Shown: positions 5,364 through 13,902, numbered from the stretch's first letter. The stretch: 15,077 bases of DNA from Deferribacterales bacterium UBA4806 (GCA_002402635.1 DHGE01000087.1:3807-18883), one strand, 5' to 3'. Notes: generated from the letters alone by a model not told the origin. A program made the numbers and translations.

Positions 5364-7841
5364 ATGATAAATATAGATGAAAAAGATATAAAACTAAATG
5401 CTGAAGCTACAGATAAAACTAATGCAATAATATTAACTGGGAATTTATTATTTGAAAATGGATATATTGAGAAAGCATATATTGAAAGCATGCTTAAAAG
5501 AGAGGATCAGGCAAATACATATTTAGGTAATGGTATAGCAATACCACATGGGAGTTTAGAAGATAAAGGTTATATAAAGAAAACTGGAATTGTTGTTTTA
5601 CAGTTTAAAAAAGGGATAAAATGGGATGCTGAAAATATTGTCTATATTGTAGTAGGTATAGCAGCAAAAAGTGATGAACATATTGGAATTCTCTCAAATC
5701 TAACAAAAATAGTTCAAGATAAAAGCACGGTCGATTTATTAAGAGAAACAGATAATGTGAATGTAGTCATAAGTAAGCTATCTGAAGCTGCATCAGAAGA
5801 AAATGCAGAAATAACAATCAATATAGATGAATTTCCTATTTGTATAGAGGCCAATGTTAAAGGGGAACATGGACTTCATGCAAGACCGGCAACTAATCTC
5901 ATAGACAAGATAAAAAATTATAATGGTGAAACATATCTTGAACACAAAGGTAAATTTGCAAATGCAAAAAATTTATTTTCTGTTCTAAGTCTAGGTGTAG
6001 AAAAAGGTAGTATTGTAAAAGTATATGTTAAAGGAGATGATGCCGATAAGATTGCTAAGGAAATAAAATCTTTTTTAGAAGAACCTCAAGAAATTCTAGA
6101 TATGAAAATCAAAAACAATAATTTTTTTCTTAAAGAATATGATTATTCATCAAAAGAGATTATACAAGGTATTGCTATAAACAAGGGGATAGCTATTGGT
6201 CCCATTTATAAATATGAACACAAAGAAGATTTTTATATAAAAGACTCAGGTTCACCAGCTGATGAGTGGAAAAAAATAAAAAAAGCATTGGTTACAGCAA
6301 GAGAAGAATTGTTAGAGATAAGAGATAACACTTTGCAAAAAGCTGGAAAAACATTTTCAGGCATTATTGATGTACAGTTAAATCTTATTGAAGATGAATC
6401 AATAATAAAGAAAATAAATTCACTTATAAGAGATGGAGAGTCAGCATATTATGCATGGTGCTCTGTTATCGATGATCGTATCAAAGATTTAGATAAAAGC
6501 GGTTCCAAATATATATCTGAAAGAAAAATAGATATTGAAGACTTGAAAAATCGAGTGATTAGAATACTTGCAGGATCTGTGGGTAGCTTTTTTGATGTAG
6601 ACCAGCCTTCTATATTAATTGCACAAGATTTATATCCAACAGATATTCAATATTTAAAGGAAAACATAATTGCTATTGCCTTATCTAGGGGAAGCGAAAG
6701 CTCTCATGCTTCTATACTAATAAATGCATTAGATATACCAATGATTGTGTCATGTGGTGATGAAATTTTACATATTGAAGAGAATACTCCAGCAATCATT
6801 GACTCAATAAAAGGCTGTCTTGTTGTTGAACCAAATGAAAGTGATATCGCCTTAGCCGAATCACTACAAAAAATAGTTCAGGAACAGAAGGAAAGAGAAA
6901 GACTGTCTGCTTTTGAACCAGCAATTACAATTGATAAAAAACGTATAGAAATAAAAGCAAATATATCAAACAGTAATGATGTGTTGAAAGCTATAGATAA
7001 AGGTGCGGAAGGTATAGGATTGCTAAGAACAGAGTTTCTATATATTGACAGAGCAGACTCACCTTCCTTAGATGAGCAATATAATATTTATACAGATATA
7101 GCAGAAAAGCTGCGTGGACTACCATTGACAATCAGGCTTTTAGATATAGGAGGTGATAAAAAAATTGGATATATAAAACAGGAAATGGAAAATAATCCCT
7201 TTTTAGGAGTTAGAGGGATTAGGCTTCTTCTAGAGAATAGAGAGATACTTATAGAGCAAATAAATGCAATAGTTAAATCGGCAATAAATTATAATATTAG
7301 ACTTTTAATACCTATGGTTGCGTTTTACGAAGAGTTGGAAGAGGTTTTAGATATAATAGTAGAAGCAAAAAAAAGATATAACATAAGTGATATAAAAGTT
7401 GGAATAATGATAGAAGTTCCTTCTGCAGCATTGTTATCAGATGTTTTAGCTGAAAAGGTAGATTTTTTTTCTATAGGAACTAATGACTTAACACAGTATA
7501 CACTTGCAGTAGATAGAACACATCCTAAAATAGTTAAATTAGCTGATCCTTTACATCCGGCCATATTACGATTAATTAAGGGTGTTGTTGAATCAGCGCA
7601 CAAGTTCGGTAAAGAGGTGTCTATATGTGGCGAAGTTGCATCTGACGTTGAAGCTTTACCTTTTTTAATAGGACTTGGGATAGATGAGTTAAGTGTCAAT
7701 TTTCAGTTTATAGCATCAGTTAAGTATAATATTAGAGAGTTGAATTATATTGATTGTCGTGATATTGCAATTTTAGCTTTAAAATGTAAATCGGCAAAAG
7801 AGGTAAGGGCTCTTTCTAATAAATTTATGAATAATGTGTAG
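5364..7841 (+). CDS. fruB: Fructose PTS multiphosphoryl transfer protein, IIA-HPr-EI fusion
   Basis: One polypeptide carries the whole soluble phosphate relay from PEP to the membrane transporter. Numbering is from the TTG at 5358. Residues 1-145 are a fructose/mannitol-type IIA domain with active His64 in I-A-I-P-H-G. Residues 160-245 are HPr with His174 in G-L-H-A-R-P-A; Ser208 occupies the position of the regulatory Ser46 of HPr. Residues 268-827 are enzyme I: the phosphohistidine is His450 in G-S-E-S-S-H-A (usual form G-G-x-T-S-H), and the PEP-binding parts are G-I-G-L-L-R-T-E-F (552-560), F-S-I-G-T-N-D-L-T-Q-Y (704-714) and Cys757 in S-I-C-G-E. Such IIA-HPr-EI proteins are known in Gram-negative bacteria, for example Rhodobacter. 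Neither the ATG at 5364 nor the TTG at 5358 has a visible ribosome-binding site; I prefer the ATG (825 residues). The last 8 bases overlap fruK. Confidence 0.94.
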   Translation: MINIDEKDIKLNAEATDKTNAIILTGNLLFENGYIEKAYIESMLKREDQANTYLGNGIAIPHGSLEDKGYIKKTGIVVLQFKKGIKWDAENIVYIVVGIAAKSDEHIGILSNLTKIVQDKSTVDLLRETDNVNVVISKLSEAASEENAEITINIDEFPICIEANVKGEHGLHARPATNLIDKIKNYNGETYLEHKGKFANAKNLFSVLSLGVEKGSIVKVYVKGDDADKIAKEIKSFLEEPQEILDMKIKNNNFFLKEYDYSSKEIIQGIAINKGIAIGPIYKYEHKEDFYIKDSGSPADEWKKIKKALVTAREELLEIRDNTLQKAGKTFSGIIDVQLNLIEDESIIKKINSLIRDGESAYYAWCSVIDDRIKDLDKSGSKYISERKIDIEDLKNRVIRILAGSVGSFFDVDQPSILIAQDLYPTDIQYLKENIIAIALSRGSESSHASILINALDIPMIVSCGDEILHIEENTPAIIDSIKGCLVVEPNESDIALAESLQKIVQEQKERERLSAFEPAITIDKKRIEIKANISNSNDVLKAIDKGAEGIGLLRTEFLYIDRADSPSLDEQYNIYTDIAEKLRGLPLTIRLLDIGGDKKIGYIKQEMENNPFLGVRGIRLLLENREILIEQINAIVKSAINYNIRLLIPMVAFYEELEEVLDIIVEAKKRYNISDIKVGIMIEVPSAALLSDVLAEKVDFFSIGTNDLTQYTLAVDRTHPKIVKLADPLHPAILRLIKGVVESAHKFGKEVSICGEVASDVEALPFLIGLGIDELSVNFQFIASVKYNIRELNYIDCRDIAILALKCKSAKEVRALSNKFMNNV

Positions 7842-8784
7842 CATATTAACATTGACCCTCAATCCAGCTATAGATTTTAATGTGATACTATCCGAGACAT
7901 TATTAAAAGGAAGAGTCAATAGAGCTGAGAGGGCCTTTAAAGTTGCTGGGGGTAAGGGCATAAATGTTGCTTCCTTTCTAGCAGATATGGGATTAAAAAA
8001 TATTTGTGTTACAGGATTTTTGGGTATGGAGAATGCGGACTGTTTTAGAGAACATTTTGTAAAGAAGGGTTTATGTGACGAATTTATATATTTTCATGGA
8101 GCTACTAGAGAAAATATAAAGATTTTAGAGAATAAAGGGTCAACCACCACTGATATTAATCTAGAGAGTTCTTATGAAGAGTTGCCTTTGATAAAAGAAT
8201 TAAAGAGAGTAGTTAACAATTTCATTAATAAGAGTGAATATTATATTTTTTCTGGTAGTGTGCCAAAATGGCTTGACGAATCTATTTATTATGAAGTAGG
8301 TAAGTATTTAAAGGATTTTAATAAAAAAATTATAATAGATACAAGTGGTGTGCCATTAAAAAAGGCCCTTAATTTACATCCCTTTGCTATTAAACCAAAT
8401 ATTGATGAATTTTATGAACTGTTTGGAGGAAAGTTAGACTTTAGTGGTCTATTGAAAAATATTGATGTGTTGATTGAAAGTGGTATCGAGTATGTGCTTT
8501 TATCAATGGGTGAAAATGGAGCTATAATTGCAAATAAAGATTTAAAGTTAAAAGTTGTGGGAAAATTATCATGTGGTGGCTCTTCTGTCGGGGCTGGAGA
8601 TGCTTTTTTGGCAGGTTTTGTCTATGGCAGTATAAAAAATTTTAATTTGCAAGATTTAGCAGTGTTTTCAACAGCTTCATCTTTAGCCTTAATAGAATCA
8701 AATGAAAGAATTTTGCCTGATGCAGAAACTATAATAGATAATTACTATAAAAATATTACCTTAGAAGATATTAAAACTAAATAG
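7834..8784 (+). CDS. fruK: 1-phosphofructokinase
   Basis: It phosphorylates fructose 1-phosphate, the product of PTS uptake, to fructose 1,6-bisphosphate using ATP. The 316-residue length and motifs place it in the PfkB/ribokinase family. The first strand L-T-L-T-L-N-P-A-I-D carries the substrate-binding Asp14. V-A-G-G-K-G-I-N-V (37-45) is the N-terminal PfkB signature, and G-A-G-D (253-256) holds the catalytic base Asp256. The segment K-P-N (187-189) before the acidic E-F-Y-E-L-F is typical of the family. The ATG lies within the last codons of fruB (8-bp overlap) and has no clear ribosome-binding site, so translation is probably coupled. The gene order fruB-fruK-fruA is the same as in E. coli and Rhodobacter and makes the fructose assignment much firmer than the family match alone, which could also fit tagatose-6-phosphate kinase. 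Confidence 0.93.
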   Translation: MCSILTLTLNPAIDFNVILSETLLKGRVNRAERAFKVAGGKGINVASFLADMGLKNICVTGFLGMENADCFREHFVKKGLCDEFIYFHGATRENIKILENKGSTTTDINLESSYEELPLIKELKRVVNNFINKSEYYIFSGSVPKWLDESIYYEVGKYLKDFNKKIIIDTSGVPLKKALNLHPFAIKPNIDEFYELFGGKLDFSGLLKNIDVLIESGIEYVLLSMGENGAIIANKDLKLKVVGKLSCGGSSVGAGDAFLAGFVYGSIKNFNLQDLAVFSTASSLALIESNERILPDAETIIDNYYKNITLEDIKTK

Positions 8785-8796
8785 GGGAGGGATCTA

Positions 8797-10515
8797 TTGG
8801 CAAAAATAGTCGTTATTACTGATTGTAAAAATAGTAAATCCCATGAAATTATGGCAGCAAATGCAATTAAAAAAATTGCTGAGAATCAAGGCCATGAAGT
8901 AAAAATTGAAACAACTACATATAAAAGTGATATTTATAGGGTAAACGAGGAAGACATTAATGATGCTGACATAATTATAATGGCGTTTGAATCGCATATT
9001 GATATGAAACGCTTTAAGGGCAAATTTATTTATCCCACAAGTATAAGTAATGCTATAATTGATACTCAGGTAGTCTTAGACTCAGCAATAAAAATTGCAA
9101 AGATAGATATAAAAAAGGATGTTCCTCCACCAATTAAAGAGGGAAAAATTCACATTGCAGCAATAACAGCTTGCCCAACTGGTATAGCACATACATTTAT
9201 GGCTGCAGAGTCATTAAAAAGAGCAGCAGAAGAACTCGGTTATAATATTAATGTTGAAACACAAGGCTCTGTTGGTGCAAAAAACATATTAACTACTGAG
9301 CAGATTGAAGAAGCCGATCTTGTTTTAATTGCTGCAGATACAACAGTCGATTTAAGTCGTTTTAAAGGTAAACCAATTCACATTGTATCTACTAATGATG
9401 CTATAAACGATCCCCAATCCGTACTAAATAATGCATTTGAAAAAGCAAGAGTTTTGGAAAATAATAACCTTAGCAATATGATAAGGGAAGTTAAAAAAGA
9501 TAGAAAACTTAAACAGCCTGCTTTCTATAAACATTTATTAACAGGGGTCTCTTTTATGATTCCTGTAGTTGTTGCAGGTGGATTGATTATTTCATTGTCT
9601 TTTATTTTTGGTATTGAAGCCTATGAGGAAAAGGGAAGCATTGCTGAAATTTTGATGAATATAGGAGGGGCTGCATTTAAATTAATAGTTCCTATGTTAT
9701 CAGGTTATATTGCCTATTCTATTGCTGATAGGCCTGGCTTGGCTCCTGGTCTCATTGGTGGGTTGATTGCAGATCAATTAGGCGCTGGTTTCTTAGGAGG
9801 TATTGTTTCGGGGTTTTTGGCTGGTTATATTGCATTATTTTTTCGAGATTATATTAAACTTCCCAAAAATTGGGAAGGAATTAAGCCAGTTTTAATTATT
9901 CCATTTTTATCAACATTATTAGTGGGGCTATTATTATATTATATTATAGGTAGTCCCATTCAATATATAATGAACTATTTAACTAACTGGCTTGCAAGTA
10001 TGAATTCAGCGAATGCAATAATTTTAGGACTAGTTATTGGTGGGATGATGGCATTTGATATGGGTGGGCCTATTAACAAAAGTGCTTATACTTTTGCAGT
10101 GGGACTACTTGCAAGTAAAGTTTATACACCTATGGCTATTGCTATGGCTGCTGGGATGACTCCACCATTAGGTATGTTTATAGCAGCATTTATGTCAAAA
10201 AGAAAGTTCACTCCTGAAGAAATTGAAGCATCAAAGGCAGCAGGGATTCTAGGACTATGTTTTATAACCGAAGGAGCAATTCCTTTTGCAGCAAAAGATC
10301 CTTTTAGGGTTATTCCTGCAATAGTGGCGGGTTCTGCAATAACAGGTGCAATATGTGCATACTTCAAATGTGGATTGTTAACACCACATGGAGGTGTATT
10401 TGCTCTTATTATACCCAATGCTGTCGTAAACTTGCCATACTATATATTCGCAATTGTTGTAGGAGCCTTAGTCACTGCTTTAATAACAGTGTTGATAAAA
10501 AAAACGATATATTAA
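8797..10515 (+). CDS. fruA: Fructose PTS permease, IIB'-IIB-IIC
   Basis: This 572-residue membrane transporter takes up fructose and phosphorylates it at C-1 with phosphate from FruB. Residues 1-100 are a first IIB-like domain (IIB') and residues 116-217 a true IIB domain with the phosphocysteine Cys126 in T-A-C-P-T-G-I-A-H-T. The IIC transport domain (about 245-570) shows repeated hydrophobic helices and the substrate-site motif T-E-G-A-I-P-F-A (491-498), with M-G-G-P-I-N-K earlier (422-428). The TTG start at 8797 is supported by a strong GGGGAGG ribosome-binding site (8784-8790) 6 nt away that overlaps the fruK stop codon. The IIB' domain keeps a Cys (Cys10, in T-D-C-K-N-S-K-S-H) at the place of the active Cys, although the following P-T-G is lost; in E. 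coli FruA the corresponding domain lacks this Cys as far as I recall. No FruR-type regulator gene is in the operon. Confidence 0.95.
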   Translation: MAKIVVITDCKNSKSHEIMAANAIKKIAENQGHEVKIETTTYKSDIYRVNEEDINDADIIIMAFESHIDMKRFKGKFIYPTSISNAIIDTQVVLDSAIKIAKIDIKKDVPPPIKEGKIHIAAITACPTGIAHTFMAAESLKRAAEELGYNINVETQGSVGAKNILTTEQIEEADLVLIAADTTVDLSRFKGKPIHIVSTNDAINDPQSVLNNAFEKARVLENNNLSNMIREVKKDRKLKQPAFYKHLLTGVSFMIPVVVAGGLIISLSFIFGIEAYEEKGSIAEILMNIGGAAFKLIVPMLSGYIAYSIADRPGLAPGLIGGLIADQLGAGFLGGIVSGFLAGYIALFFRDYIKLPKNWEGIKPVLIIPFLSTLLVGLLLYYIIGSPIQYIMNYLTNWLASMNSANAIILGLVIGGMMAFDMGGPINKSAYTFAVGLLASKVYTPMAIAMAAGMTPPLGMFIAAFMSKRKFTPEEIEASKAAGILGLCFITEGAIPFAAKDPFRVIPAIVAGSAITGAICAYFKCGLLTPHGGVFALIIPNAVVNLPYYIFAIVVGALVTALITVLIKKTIY

Positions 10516-10690
10516 TAAAGTTTGATCTACAGTTGACTAAACTTTTCAATTTCAGTGAAATAGAATAGACACTTTTAACTTCATGATGTTATTATATTTG
10601 CTGTCCTTGGACGAACAACACTTATAATTGTGAATATTTTAATATTTAAAATTATAACAAAATAATCTAATACAATTTATATAAAAATAC

Positions 10691-10718
10691 TTGACATAAA
10701 CTGGCTCATATATATATT
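10691..10718 (+). promoter_or_regulatory. Promoter of the Hsp20 gene
   Basis: A consensus TTGACA (10691-10696), a 16-nt spacer and TATATT (10713-10718) lie 35 nt before the start codon. No CIRCE element (TTAGCACTC-N9-GAGTGCTAA) is visible around it, so HrcA control is not supported. The rest of the 238-nt interval after fruA (from 10516) is AT-rich and holds only weak inverted repeats. Confidence 0.65.
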
Positions 10719-10753
10719 TATTATTGTAAGAAAATTAATTTAGGAGGTGACAT

Positions 10754-11218
10754 ATGGCGCTATTAGAAAGAGCAAGAAAAAGAGGATCTTCATTATCACC
10801 TTTTAGAGGTTTATTTGATATTCAAGATGAAATGAACAGATTGTTTAATGATTTCTTCGGAGCAGGCGAATTACCTGAAGTAGCAGATTTTGTACCTGGA
10901 GTTGACATTAGTGAAACTAAAAATGAAATTAGGGTAAAGGCTGATTTGCCGGGTTTAACTGAAAAGGATGTGGAAGTTAATTTATCAGGCGATGTTTTAT
11001 CCATAAAAGGTGAAAGGAAAGAAGAGTCAGAAGAAAAAGATGAAAACTACTATCGTAAAGAAAGAGTTTATGGCACATTCTTAAGACAAATTCAGATCCC
11101 TAAGAAAATTAAAGCAGATCAGGTAAAGGCTAAATTTAAAAATGGCGTGCTTCATATTACTCTTCCAAAAGCAGAAGAAGCTGTGGAAAAAGGCATTAAA
11201 ATTGAGGTTGAAAAATAA
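10754..11218 (+). CDS. hsp20: Small heat shock protein, Hsp20/alpha-crystallin family
   Basis: The 154-residue protein is an ATP-independent holdase chaperone that binds unfolding proteins in the cytoplasm. The N-terminal arm contains P-F-R-G-L-F-D-I-Q-D-E-M-N-R-L-F, typical of class A bacterial sHSPs. The alpha-crystallin domain runs from about 45 to 140, beginning at P-G-V-D-I-S-E-T and including the A-D-L-P-G-L segment, the R-x-Y-G-x-F-x-R dimer-loop region and the signature F-K-N-G-V-L-H-I-T-L-P-K near 128-139. A short tail has I-K-I, a possible version of the oligomerising I-x-I motif. The start ATG has an ideal AGGAGGTGA site (10742-10750). It is a single-gene unit with its own promoter and a strong terminator whose stem begins inside the last codons. 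Confidence 0.95.
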   Translation: MALLERARKRGSSLSPFRGLFDIQDEMNRLFNDFFGAGELPEVADFVPGVDISETKNEIRVKADLPGLTEKDVEVNLSGDVLSIKGERKEESEEKDENYYRKERVYGTFLRQIQIPKKIKADQVKAKFKNGVLHITLPKAEEAVEKGIKIEVEK

Positions 11219-11250
11219 GGAGTGGATTTCCACTCCTTATTTTTTTTATT
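11211..11250 (+). terminator. Strong intrinsic terminator of the Hsp20 gene
   Basis: A perfect 15-bp inverted repeat (arms 11211-11225 and 11230-11244, loop ATTT) has the GC-containing core AAGGAGTGG / CCACTCCTT and ends in a run of eight T (11240-11247). The Hsp20 stop codon (11216-11218) lies inside the left arm. The A run at the left edge means it could also work on the opposite strand. Confidence 0.9.
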
Positions 11251-11276
11251 GTTATAAGTGAATTTTAGAATATAAT
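11249..11276 (+). promoter_or_regulatory. Candidate promoter of the trpB2 gene
   Basis: TTGTTA (11249-11254), a 16-nt spacer and a consensus TATAAT (11271-11276) directly follow the Hsp20 terminator. The predicted leader to the TTG start at 11357 is about 75 nt and shows no clear attenuator hairpin, leader peptide or T-box-like element. Confidence 0.5.
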
Positions 11277-11356
11277 TTATTTCTGATATTTGCATTCTTA
11301 TAAATTATATGTTATTTCTTTTATTTAAATTTTAAAAATATATTACGAGGTTAAAA

Positions 11357-12694
11357 TTGGAAGATATTAATGAATATATTCCTGAATGCTGGTATAACAT
11401 GCAGGCAGACTTACCAGATTACAAATGTCAATTTATTAATCCTTTTACAATGAAAGAGGCTGGGAAGAATGACCTAAAAATGATATTTCCAGAACCATTG
11501 ATTGAACAGGAGATATCTAAAGAACGGTTTATTAAAATTCCTTCTGAAGTGCTAGATTTATATAGAATGTGGAGGCCAACTCCTCTAAATAGAGCAGATA
11601 GATTAGAAAAAACTTTGGGAACACCTGCAAAAATATTTTATAAATATGAAGGTACTTCTCCAGCAGGAAGTCATAAATTAAATACTGCTATACCACAAGC
11701 ATATTTTAATAAAATTAGTGGCATTAATACATTATCCACTGAAACTGGAGCCGGTCAATGGGGCTCTGCCTTGGCATTTGCATGTAAATCATTAAATATG
11801 CAATGTAAGGTTTTTATGGTGAAAATTAGTTTTAATCAAAAACCATACAGAAGAATATTTATTAAACTTTTTGATGGCACTGTTATCTCCAGCCCATCAA
11901 TGGAAACAGAGGCTGGCAGAGAAATCTTAAAAAATTACCCTGACTCAAATGGTAGCTTAGGAATAGCAATAAGTGAGGCTGTTGAAGTTGCAGCAAAGGA
12001 TAAAAATATAAATTATTCTTTGGGCAGTGTTTTAAATCATGTGCTTTTGCATCAAACTGTCATTGGATTAGAGGCAAAAAGACAGTTAGCTGAATTGGAT
12101 GTTTATCCTGATGAGGTTTTTGCCTGTTGCGGTGGTGGCTCTAATTTTGGTGGTATTGCCTTTCCTTTCATTGCTGACAAATTGAAGGGTCAAGAGTTGA
12201 GAGCAATTGCAGTTGAACCTGCAGCCTGCCCAACACTAACTAAGGGTGTATATACCTATGATTATGGGGATGTTGCGAAATTAACGCCTATTATGAAGAT
12301 GTATACATTAGGCCACAACTTTATTCCACCAGCAATTCATGCAGGAGGTCTTCGTTATCATGGCGTATCTCCTTTATTAAGCTATCTATATAGCCAAGGC
12401 TTAATGGAGGCAACCAGTGTACATCAGTCTGAAGTATATAAAGCTGGTAAACTATTTGCTGAAACAGAAGGCATAATCCCTGCCCCAGAATCAGCTCATG
12501 CAATCGCAGCTGTTATTAATGAAGCAATCAGATGTAGAGAAGAAAAGGATCCTAAAAACATACTTTTTTGCCTGAGTGGACATGGCTATTTTGATATGGC
12601 CTTTTATGATAATGAGATTAATGGTGGATTAAAGGACTTTGAATACCCTGAGGAATTAATTAAAAAGTCTTTAAATGATCTACCCAAAGTTTAA
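11357..12694 (+). CDS. trpB2: Tryptophan synthase beta chain, TrpB2 type
   Basis: This PLP enzyme would join indole and serine to make tryptophan. The 445-residue length and several motifs mark the TrpB2 branch rather than the TrpA-partnered TrpB1. The PLP lysine is Lys107 in S-P-A-G-S-H-K-L-N-T. The catalytic Glu129 lies in T-E-T-G-A-G-Q-W-G, where Trp replaces the usual His of TrpB1. The segment Q-K-P-Y-R-R (161-166) is also TrpB2-like. The PLP phosphate loop is G-G-G-S-N (259-263), and L-S-G-H-G-Y-F-D near the end is typical. The TTG start has a GAGG site 6 nt upstream. No trpA or other trp gene is nearby, so it is a stand-alone gene that probably scavenges free indole. Some TrpB2 homologues may use other substrates, so the exact reaction is inferred from the family. 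Confidence 0.9.
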   Translation: MEDINEYIPECWYNMQADLPDYKCQFINPFTMKEAGKNDLKMIFPEPLIEQEISKERFIKIPSEVLDLYRMWRPTPLNRADRLEKTLGTPAKIFYKYEGTSPAGSHKLNTAIPQAYFNKISGINTLSTETGAGQWGSALAFACKSLNMQCKVFMVKISFNQKPYRRIFIKLFDGTVISSPSMETEAGREILKNYPDSNGSLGIAISEAVEVAAKDKNINYSLGSVLNHVLLHQTVIGLEAKRQLAELDVYPDEVFACCGGGSNFGGIAFPFIADKLKGQELRAIAVEPAACPTLTKGVYTYDYGDVAKLTPIMKMYTLGHNFIPPAIHAGGLRYHGVSPLLSYLYSQGLMEATSVHQSEVYKAGKLFAETEGIIPAPESAHAIAAVINEAIRCREEKDPKNILFCLSGHGYFDMAFYDNEINGGLKDFEYPEELIKKSLNDLPKV

Positions 12695-12705
12695 AGAATT
12701 CACCT

Positions 12706-12734
12706 TTGTTTCTAGTTTTTATGTAATATATAAT
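12706..12734 (+). promoter_or_regulatory. Candidate promoter directly before the aminotransferase gene
   Basis: TTGTTT (12706-12711), a 17-nt spacer and a consensus TATAAT (12729-12734) stand in the 53-nt gap between trpB2 and the aminotransferase. The predicted start of transcription is about 12741, seven bases before the ATG. The gene could equally be read from the trpB2 promoter, as no terminator is seen between them. Confidence 0.45.
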
Positions 12735-12747
12735 TGTTACTAGAGAT

Positions 12748-13875
12748 ATGAATAGAATAACTGAGTTAACTCCTTTTATGGTTATGGATGTTATGAAGGC
12801 TGCCTCAAAAAAGCCTGATACAATTCATTTCGAAGTGGGCCAGCCCGATGTTTCGCCACCGCCATCTGTTATAAAAGCTTTTAAAAGTGCTGTTGACAAA
12901 AAATTGTTTCAATATACTGATAGCACAGGCATTATGCCATTAAAAGAAAAAATCGCTGAATTTTATAAAATTAAATACAATCTAAATATAGCAACTGAAA
13001 GGATAGTTTTGACAGCTGGCACTTCTGCTGCATTTCTTGCCATTTATTCCCTTTTATTAAATAGTGGCGATTTTATAGCTCTAATGGATCCGACTTATCC
13101 CTGCTATAAGAATTTTTCAAGACTTTTATATATTAAGCCCTATATAATTAATGTAGATAAAAGGACTAATTATCAAATAACTGTTGATAACCTAAAAAAG
13201 TCTAAAAATATAAAAGCATTACAAATTTCATCACCTTCAAATCCAACGGGCAGCATTTATTCCAGAGAAAATTTAAAGGAACTAGTTGAATATTGTGATG
13301 AAAATGGCATCCACTTTATTAGTGATGAGATTTATCATGGCCTGGTTTATGATAATGTAAAAGAGACAACAGCCCTTGAATTTTCGTCAAAAACCTTTGT
13401 TATAAATGGTTTTTCTAAATACTTTTGTATGCCTGGCATTCGTTTAGGTTGGCTTATTGCACCAGAAAAATATATCCGTGACATTGAAAAGATAGTTCAA
13501 AACGTATATATCTGTCCGCCCACATTCAGTCAGTATGCTGCAATAGAGGCATTTGATTATGAGTATCTTGAAAAGACAAGAAAAGAATATGAAGGTAGAC
13601 GTAATTTTTTATATGATGAATTGTCTCATATCTTTGATATAGATGCAAAACCAGAAGGGGCCTTTTATCTCTGGGCAAATATCTCTAAATATTGTAATGA
13701 TTCATATAAATTTGCCTTTGATTTACTTGAACATGCTGGAGTAGCAGTAGCTCCTGGCATTGATTTTGGTGAAAATAAAACAAATAGTTATATCCGTTTT
13801 GCCTATACCCGCAACATCGAACACATGCAAGAAGGTGTGTCCAGAATAAAAAAATACCTGAAGATACATAATTAA
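12748..13875 (+). CDS. PLP-dependent aminotransferase, class I (fold type I)
   Basis: The 375-residue protein has the complete active site of class I aminotransferases. Visible are N-P-T-G (165-168, Asn165 beside the PLP ring), D-E-I-Y-H (193-197, Asp193 for the pyridine nitrogen and Tyr196 for O3'), the Schiff-base Lys224 in G-F-S-K-Y-F-C-M-P-G-I-R-L-G-W, Arg232 of the phosphate site and Arg350 in S-Y-I-R-F-A-Y, which binds the substrate carboxylate. The N-terminal F-E-V-G-Q-P-D fits the aspartate/aromatic aminotransferase group. The amino donor cannot be read from the sequence; aspartate, aromatic amino acids, alanine or branched-chain substrates are all possible. It follows trpB2 by 53 nt on the same strand, which mildly favours a role in amino-acid metabolism with it. 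Only a poor ribosome-binding site (TAGAGAT) precedes the ATG. Confidence 0.88.
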   Translation: MNRITELTPFMVMDVMKAASKKPDTIHFEVGQPDVSPPPSVIKAFKSAVDKKLFQYTDSTGIMPLKEKIAEFYKIKYNLNIATERIVLTAGTSAAFLAIYSLLLNSGDFIALMDPTYPCYKNFSRLLYIKPYIINVDKRTNYQITVDNLKKSKNIKALQISSPSNPTGSIYSRENLKELVEYCDENGIHFISDEIYHGLVYDNVKETTALEFSSKTFVINGFSKYFCMPGIRLGWLIAPEKYIRDIEKIVQNVYICPPTFSQYAAIEAFDYEYLEKTRKEYEGRRNFLYDELSHIFDIDAKPEGAFYLWANISKYCNDSYKFAFDLLEHAGVAVAPGIDFGENKTNSYIRFAYTRNIEHMQEGVSRIKKYLKIHN

Positions 13876-13902
13876 AAAGAATTAATATAATCTTTACTTC
13901 CT

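Noticed and set aside
7325..7961. Minus-strand open frames across the end of fruB and the start of fruK
   Set aside because: Low-complexity translations opposite two firmly identified genes; no ribosome-binding site.
10517..10546. AAAGTTT / AAACTTT inverted repeat just after fruA as a terminator
   Set aside because: Only 7 AT-rich base pairs around a 15-nt loop with almost no T run; too weak to call.
10122..10568. Open frames opposite the end of fruA and in another frame running past its stop
   Set aside because: They depend on the composition of the fruA coding sequence and show no independent start signal.
10601..10619. Imperfect hairpin around CTGTCC-TT-GGACGA between fruA and hsp20
   Set aside because: Short with mismatches and no T run; no known regulatory element recognised.
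10516..10753. CIRCE heat-shock operator before hsp20
   Set aside because: Looked for the TTAGCACTC/GAGTGCTAA arms and found none.
12321..12503. Minus-strand open frame inside trpB2
   Set aside because: Antisense shadow of a gene with a complete active site.
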